Below, piece after piece: positions 55,941 through 62,369 of a DNA stretch of 62,369 nucleotides. Both the position numbers and the translations under genes were made by a program. The stretch lies in assembly GCA_021030915.1 (NCBI GenBank), contig JAGEMR010000161.1, positions 1-62,369 of the forward strand, written 5' to 3'. This DNA comes from Astrothelium macrocarpum (lineage: Eukaryota > Ascomycota > Dothideomycetes > Trypetheliales > Trypetheliaceae). Under the pieces are notes generated by a model. The model was given only the letters and a program-made list of their open reading frames with translations, was not told the origin of the DNA and did no database searches. Position 1 is the first letter of the stretch, and each line of letters opens with the position of its first letter.

Positions 55941-57446
55941 ATGGCACACATAAGTCAGATCGTAACGCAATATCGTCCAGACCTCACTTCTTATGAAGAA
56001 TTGTACAAACATTTTCATTCACACCCTGAGCTATCAAATCAAGAGAAAGAGACCGCTTTGACTATCTCTAAATATCTATCAAAGCTTTCCGGTTTCGAAA
56101 TCAACCCCTCTATTGGTGGTCACGGTCTTGCTGCCGTTCTCAAAAATGGGTCAGGTAAGACGATACTCCTCCGAGCAGATACGGATGCTCTGCCCGTTGA
56201 AGAGGCAACGGGACTACCCTACGCAAGCAAGAAACGCATGAAAGACGCAGAAGGGAACGAAAAGCCCGTAATGCACGCTTGTGGACATGATATGCATATT
56301 ACATCGCTGCTGGCCGCGGCAGAGCTGTTGCACAAAGCAAGAGAAGAATGGTCGGGCACGTTGCTACTCATCTTCCAGCCTGCAGAGGAACGAGGGACAG
56401 GCGCTCAAGCAATGGTGGATGATGGACTGTATGACAAGGTGCCGATTCCAGACGTTGTTTTGGGTGGACATGTCATGCCACATAGAGCAGGCAAGTCTAT
56501 TTCTTTCAACTGTCACCTTATATAGAATATATCATATCTCTCTGCGCAGAAGCCACTTTACATGGATACAATCATCTTTGAAAAGATTGAAGCATTACAC
56601 TTCCCATATACCCGTCTTACGTTTCATGTACTCACCACATCAAATTAAGATCCTGCCAGAGATCCACTCACCAACGGGATGTACCCTCTACGAGCGTACT
56701 GATAACCATCAACCCTAGGCACTATCGCCACCAAAAAAGACCTCATGGCCTCCTCCGCCGACAGCCTACACGTCACCCTCTATGGCCGCGGCGGCCACGC
56801 CTCCCAACCACACCGCACAATCGATCCCATCGTCATGGCATGCTCCGCCGTCCTGCGCCTGCAGACCATCGTCTCGCGGGAAACGCCACCGGACGACCTC
56901 GCGGTGGTCACCGTCGCCAGCATCACGGCGGGCGACACGGAGAACGTGATCCCCGACACGGCGCTGCTGAAGCTCGATGTCCGCGCCATCAACGCGGCGA
57001 CGCGCGCCCGCACGCTGCGCGCCATCGAGCGCATCGTCAGGGCCGAGTGCGAGGCGTCTGCGGCGCCGAAGGCCGCGACGTTTGTGCAGACGAGGACGTT
57101 TCCGTTCATGTATAACGACGCGGCGGTGGTGGAGGAGCTAGATGGGGTGTTTGGTGCGCATTTTGAGACGTCGGAGCAGGGGTTTAGCAGAGATGGACCG
57201 CGGCTGGGTGGGAGTGAGGACTTTGCGATTCTGGGGACGAGTGTGGATCGGCCGTGTTGCTTTTGGGTGTATGGAGGCACGGACCCGGAGGTGTGGGATC
57301 GGGCGGAGGAAAAGGGGACTTTAGGAGAGGAGGTTCCGATTAATCATAGTGCATTGTTTGCGCCGGTGATACAGCCGACTTTGAGAGTTGCGACGGATGC
57401 GTACGCGCTGGGGGCGTTGGCGTGGTTGGCAAAGTCGAAGAAGTAA
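55941..57446 (+). CDS. M20-family amidohydrolase (amidase/aminoacylase-like)
   Basis: Exons are 55941-56490 and 56719-57446, giving 425 residues. The 228-nt intron starts with GCAAGT, a GC-AG type donor, and ends CCCTAG; the join restores MPHRAGTIATKKD. M20D landmarks are HFHSHPELSNQE, ILLRADTDALPV, HACGHDMH (Cys114, His116), FQPAEERGTGA (Glu149/150), GGHVMPH (His177) and GRGGHASQPH. GGSEDFA and PINHSALFAP follow. All expected metal-binding residues are present. The family hydrolyses N-acyl amino acids, hippurate or IAA-amino-acid conjugates; the substrate cannot be told. No signal peptide, so it is probably cytosolic. Exon 2 is far more GC-rich than exon 1, with a C-rich to G-rich switch near 57000-57080. 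Confidence 0.92.
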
Positions 57447-57837
57447 GTTCAGGGTGAAGGGTCTCTGATGTGGATTGGTCGAGTGCTGCAGTCTGTCTTT
57501 CCATATATGCAGAAGGCCAGTTGGAAACCCTATCAACTTCCAAGACTCGCGCACCTCGGTAGTAATAATGGCCTCATCGTAGCGCCATCAGGTCAGCTGG
57601 AGACGCGAAGTTGCATGAGAATAGCGTACAGGACAAGCCAGCGGGCACGCGGGTTGGCCCGTTCCTTAGCCCCGCCTCCAGCGATGCGTGGGGTATCACC
57701 ATCTGCCCTCCAAACACGTCTTGCTCGCCAGCCTATCAAGTCAAGGTCAAGTTCAGCTGCCCCCACTCGAACATTAGGCAACCGCGTTGGTATCTTCGAG
57801 GAAGGAGGGAACATCTTTGAGGTGCGACTTTGCATCA
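57447..57837. other. intergenic, no gene
   Basis: Short region between the M20 gene and the truncated lysine-rich gene. Nothing recognised. Confidence 0.45.
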
Positions 57838-58694
57838 ATGCCTCCTAAGAAGGCTCCATCGAAGGCCAAGGTAGGTCCCCAAGGGCCGCAAACACCTTTT
57901 ACGCGCACCTCACCACCAAGAACAAGAGCCGCGACAGCTCTTGCCCGTGTTCAGGGGGCCCAAGAGCTCCAAGAGGATTCTACAGCAAGAGCAAAGCCAA
58001 TAGCTCCTGTACCGCGAACGCGTACAGAACCGGTAAAGAGGACAGCAAAAGCAGCTGTATGTTTTACTGCCATGGAAAATGCGTCTCTATTAGTAACCTA
58101 CACACGTCCTGAATCAATTCCAGCAATTACAAACCCCGACAATATCGCAAGCCTCTCAACCAGAGAAACCACAGCGTCAACCAAAGCAGACCCGACGCAA
58201 GAAAGCCGCAAAGCCAACAATATCGAGCAAGCCCATTGCACCAGAACCGTCATCACAGGCGACCGAAGCCGTCTTTCAAACTATTGAGAAGGTGCCATCT
58301 GATTCTCAAGGAAACTCGTCGAGTTTTGACGTGACGACATTGTCAGAAGACTTGCCGTGGGAAACCGAGTCCAGAACAAAGGAAGAAGATTGGTACCGTC
58401 ATCGAGGATATCTGCCGCCTGTAGATAACAGGACTTTAGACAGCATTCGGGTCATTCTTGGTACGAAAGCTGCGCGCCAAATGGCCTCAATAAAACCTGA
58501 AGACAGTCTCTTCCCAGAGAGGCTCAGTGCCGACCGGAATGTACAACTGGAGGCAGATCCAAATCGCAATGACGACTCCTACGTGGTCAGCATGGATAAG
58601 ATTATATTTAACCTGCAAGAGCATCCAGCAGTAGCAGAAATCTATTCTCGACTTTGGACAGCAGATAACGTGGTTTACCACTCAGCCGGTCATA
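57838..58694 (+). pseudogene. lysine-rich protein gene truncated by transposon 3
   Basis: The ATG at 57838 opens MPPKKAPSKAKVGPQ. Exon 1 is 57838-58056; the intron 58057-58123 (GTATGT...TTCCAG, phase 0) leads to exon 2, beginning QLQTPTISQASQPEK. A basic, disordered N-terminal half (KQTRRKKAAKPTISSK) is followed by a more structured part: DLPWETESRTKEEDWYRHRG, quoted as far as it goes, then VDNRTLDSIRVILG and YSRLWTADNVVYHSAGHIS. At about 58694 host sequence ends at a TA, and transposon-like sequence follows. The frame runs on by chance to a stop at 58832-58834 inside the element, making 309 codons. Original function unknown; a chromatin or DNA-binding role is only hinted at by the basic region. 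Confidence 0.55.
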
Positions 58695-59296
58695 TCAGTC
58701 AGTCGGTCACTTTCCGCACCAGAAAACCACTTAAACTTTTGTCGCGTTCTAACTTTTTAGCGACTATATCAATTTATGCTAAAGAAGAAAATATTATTCT
58801 TATTATTAATGCAATTCAGTCTGCAAAATTTTAAAATAAAAAATTAAATTAATATATAATTACGAAATATTATAATATCCCACAGAATTTATTAAACGAT
58901 AGAATAAATAACTGATAATAATATATATCAATTCAATCATAATATCATAAATTGGATTAATTTGAAGAATAATCATTAATCAAATATATATTCGATTAAG
59001 ATTCAAAAGGATTCCCATTACGCCTTTTTAATATAAAAAATATGGCCAATTTTTTATTAAAATCGTATAAAAATAAATCAATTAATAGATATTGAATAAG
59101 ACAATTTATTGATATATAATTAGATTTCAAAATCAAATTCAATCGTTTATATAATTATCAAAGAATATTATAAAAAGATCTAAAAATTATTTCAGATTAA
59201 TTTGAATTATTATATAATATAATGAATAAATATAAAATATATGAAAAAAATATTTATAATTTTAATGAAATAGATTTCATAATAAATATAATAATT
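58695..59296 (+). mobile_element. decayed pogo-like transposon 3 (5' part)
   Basis: After the TA at 58693-58694 comes a terminus-like sequence (TCAGTCAGTCGGTCACTTTC...), then AT-rich DNA. From about 58772 the plus-strand frame reads KEENIILIINAIQSAKF, stop, NKKLN, stop, then ITKYYNIPQNLLNDRINN. This is the psq helix-turn-helix of a pogo/Fot-type transposase with mutation-made stops. The matching right end was not found; an LTR-like sequence at 59297 may interrupt the element. The left boundary is inferred. Confidence 0.65.
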
Positions 59297-59420
59297 GTTA
59301 GGACCACTGGGAGGACCGTGTGCACACCTGTGTACACCAACCTCTGGCTCAGAAGGCTCATATTATGAACCAGAAGAACCAATTTCTAATTCAGAAGATT
59401 TTTATTGTGAATCAAAGAAT
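59297..59420 (+). mobile_element. LTR-like island (possible Ty1/copia LTR start)
   Basis: A 100-nt pocket of normal composition starts TGTTAGGACCACTGGGAGGA and continues with GTGTGCACACCTGTGTACACC. A TG start and this GTGCACACCTGTGTACACC-type sequence recall LTRs of fungal copia-like retrotransposons. No second LTR, primer-binding site or polyprotein was found; the flanks are AT-rich wreckage. Confidence 0.4.
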
Positions 59421-62369
59421 ATTGTAAATATATAAAAACATAATATAATTATTATGATCTCATTATATTCAAAATCATTCTTTAAATCAGTTTTTAATAA
59501 TATTTTTAATAGAATTTTGAATTATTAAATCATTTTATTTTTTATTAATTTAATTTTTTATTAATTTATTTCAGAAATTATTTTAATTTTAAATAAATTT
59601 GATTTTAAAAATATTTAAAATTATAATATATTAAATATTTTTAAAATGAATTAATAAAAATAATTATAAAATGATAACGATTTATTTTAAATTAAAAAAA
59701 ATTGATTTATATTATAATTTGATAGAAAAATTAAAAAATCTGATAATTTTTATAAAAATTATTTTAAAATAAAAGATTAATTCAATATTATTTAATTATA
59801 TTTTATATTTGAAAATATTATAATAAATAATCAATTTTTTTTTATAATTATATTTATAAAAAAAAGAATATTTTATTAAATCCGATTATATTTTATTAAT
59901 TATATGATAAAAATTGAAAATTAAATAATTAATAATATATTTCAAAATTTTGATATATTTAAAAAAGAAATTATTAAAATATTTAAAATATTTAATTAAT
60001 AAATAATAATTGAATAAATAATTTTAAATATTAAATAAAAAATTTCAATAATAAATTATATAATCAGATTTTAAAAATATATTTAATAAATTGAATGAAA
60101 TAATAAAATATTCCGTTTTATATTTTATAAAAAATTTAAAAATAATATTAAAAATGAATTAATATATTATATAAATATTATAAATATTTTATTATAATTA
60201 ATAAAAATAATAATTGAATTAAATGATAAATTATATATAAAAATTCTAAAAAAAAGAAAAAATCGAAAATTAATTATTAAATAAAAAAATTCATGAATTT
60301 AGAATAATAATTATAATAATCTGATAAATTTTAATTTTATCAGAAAAAAAAAAAAAGAATAATATTTATTTAAAAAAAGAATTTAAAAATAAAAAATATT
60401 ATTTTTATAAAAAAGAGAGATATTTTATAAAAAATTATTAATTCAAATCTAATATAATATGATAAAAAATTATAATTATAAAAAAAGAAATTAATATGAT
60501 TTTAATAAATTATTCGAATGAAAAAATTTTAATTAAAAAAATCATTTAAAAAATATTTAATAAAAAAAATAAATAATAATTCGATTAATAGAATAATAAT
60601 AAAAAAAATAATCTATTTTCGATATCAGAAAATTTATAAATAATTCATAAAAAAATATAAAAATATATTATATAAATAAATTAATAAATAAATCGAATTA
60701 TATAAAAATAATTAATAATAGAATTTATATTCCAATATATATTAAAAAAATATTAAAATAATTTAATTATAAAAATCATTTTATAATCAGATTATATATA
60801 ATTTCTAATTATTTAATATATATTATTACGATATAAATTTTTAAAGAATAATTCGGAATTTTAATAAAATTATTATTAAAAAATTTTAAAATATAAAAAA
60901 ATATTTTATTTGATATAATCAATTCGGATTATAAATGATTAATTTTATCAGAAAAATATCAAAATTAAAAATATCAATTATTAAAATATTAGAAATATTA
61001 AAAAATGAAAAAAAATATTTGATAAAATAATATTATTAATATACAGAATTTATAATATTCTGAATATCAGAAAATGTAATAATAATAATATTATAATAAG
61101 AATTATAAAAGATATATATATAATCAATAATAAAAGGATATATTTATAAATAAAAAAATAAAAAAAATCATATTTATAAATATATTATTATTCAAAAAAA
61201 ATATAGAATATTTTTAAATGAATTTATTAATATAATTTATATATGATTATTAAATTAAAAATTATTTTTAAAAATAATTAATTATAAAAGAAAAATATTT
61301 AAATTATAAAAAAATGTATTATTATTAATATAAAAATGAGAATTATAAAATTTATATAATAAAAAAATTAAAATAATATAAATGATAATTTTAAAAAAAT
61401 TATAATTTTATTAATTATTTTATTTATCAAAAATAAAAAGGGAAATATATATTAATCAATAAACGATTCTATAAAAATAAAAAAAATTATTTATATCATA
61501 ATAATTATAAAATAATATAATATCCAATTATATCCATTAAATAAATTATAATAAAAATATATTTATTATAAAAAAAAGATTTAAATTTTATATATAAAAT
61601 GTATATATAAATTTAAATATTATTCAGATATTCAATTATTTATTATATATTATGATAATATTAAAAAAAAAAAAAAAAAAAGAATTAAAATATTAATCGA
61701 TTTAAAAATAAATAGAAATTTTATATTCAAAATATTTCAAAATTTATTGAATTTATTAATCAAATTAAAAGACCGGAAATATATAATACGTATAATAATA
61801 GAAGAAAAAATATCAGAAATTGATAAAATTTCGGAAAAAATTCGGCCAATATTTATGATTACTATAGAATATATTAAAGAAATCATATTTGATATCATTA
61901 TTATGATCAGATATAATATTATATTAAAATTATTTTAATTATAATAATATAATCCAATAATTAATTAAAAAAATAGAATATTGGAAATAAATAAATATAA
62001 TTATAAAATTATATCAAAATTTTATATTTAAATATGATGAAAAATAAAATAAATAATTATTTCATATAAATCATTTTAAAAAATAAAATTTTTATTAAAA
62101 AAATTCCGAATATAATAGATATTTTAATAAAATAAAAAAATTAAAAAATTAATAATTTAAAAATAATTCTAATCATTTTTAAAATTTTTTTAAAATATAA
62201 AAAATGAATATATTTTTTAAAAAAAAAATTAAATATTAAAATATTATTTAAATATTAATTATGCAATTATAAAATAAAATTTTTTATAAAAAAATAATTT
62301 ATATTCAAATTTATTTATATATTATTCAATAAAAAATTTAAAATATTAAAAGAATATTTAAATAAAAAT
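59421..62369. repeat. AT-rich, gene-free decayed block (right)
   Basis: Almost pure A/T; frames are short or meaningless Ile/Asn/Lys strings (for example 61747-61938). In 60001-60360, 8 of the 9 Cs I counted follow T, and nearly all Gs precede A. No element is identifiable. Confidence 0.8.

Noticed and set aside
61747..61938. A 63-codon frame in the right AT-rich block
   Set aside because: It is composed of Ile, Lys, Glu and Met as expected from AT-rich DNA; no start context or similarity.

Overview
The window is nuclear DNA of a filamentous ascomycete (Pezizomycotina). The evidence is many short GT-AG introns (46-149 nt) with CTNAY-type branch sites, fungal-specific families (a HET-domain protein, PalI/Rim9, Atg29, a Ysc84/SYLF protein, an RNA-dependent RNA polymerase) and extremely AT-rich blocks holding C-to-T-decayed transposons. 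The genus cannot be told from sequence alone. All gene models below were spliced by eye from reading frame, splice signals and family knowledge.

Layout. 1-4026 is an AT-rich block ending in a decayed pogo/Fot-type element with recognisable terminal inverted repeats (1991-4026). 4029-58694 is an ordinary gene-bearing island: SPFH/band-7 protein (5697-7430, -), GH3 beta-glucosidase (8535-11136, -), a second decayed Fot/pogo element with perfect 68-bp TIRs (11623-13409), SYLF protein (13595-14605, -), LITAF-like membrane protein (15984-16611, -), HET-domain protein (17331-18608, +), secreted class III chitinase (20297-21304, +), ribosomal protein eS4 (22121-23244, -), a TIR/deoxyribosyltransferase-like protein (24149-24745, +), aspartate-semialdehyde dehydrogenase (24817-26142, -), D-lactate dehydrogenase (26592-28459, -), RNA-dependent RNA polymerase (32823-36772, +), Elongator subunit Elp6 (37302-38591, +), PalI (39076-42200, -), Atg29 (43726-45277, -), a degenerate-RING coiled-coil protein (46925-49204, +), a secreted beta-propeller lactonase-like protein (50102-51512, -), a disordered 829-residue protein (52717-55206, +), an M20 amidohydrolase (55941-57446, +) and a lysine-rich protein cut short by a transposon (57838-58694, +). 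58695-62369 is a second AT-rich block, starting with the N-terminus of a third pogo-like transposase and holding a retrotransposon-LTR-like island.

The genes are mostly unrelated housekeeping, nutritional and signalling functions, not a cluster. Themes are carbohydrate and chitin breakdown (GH3, GH18, lactonase-like), ambient-pH signalling (PalI), autophagy (Atg29), translation and tRNA modification (eS4, Elp6), amino-acid and lactate metabolism (ASADH, DLD), and genome or self/non-self defence (RdRP, HET, TIR-like) beside dead transposons.

Two patterns are not explained by the gene list. First, in the AT-rich blocks the surviving C is almost always preceded by T (and G followed by A), even in TpCpA, which does not look like simple CpA-directed RIP. 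Second, the last exon of four unrelated genes (Elp6, PalI, RING protein, M20 hydrolase) carries a GC-rich module whose coding strand switches from C-rich to G-rich; in Elp6 it runs past the stop codon.
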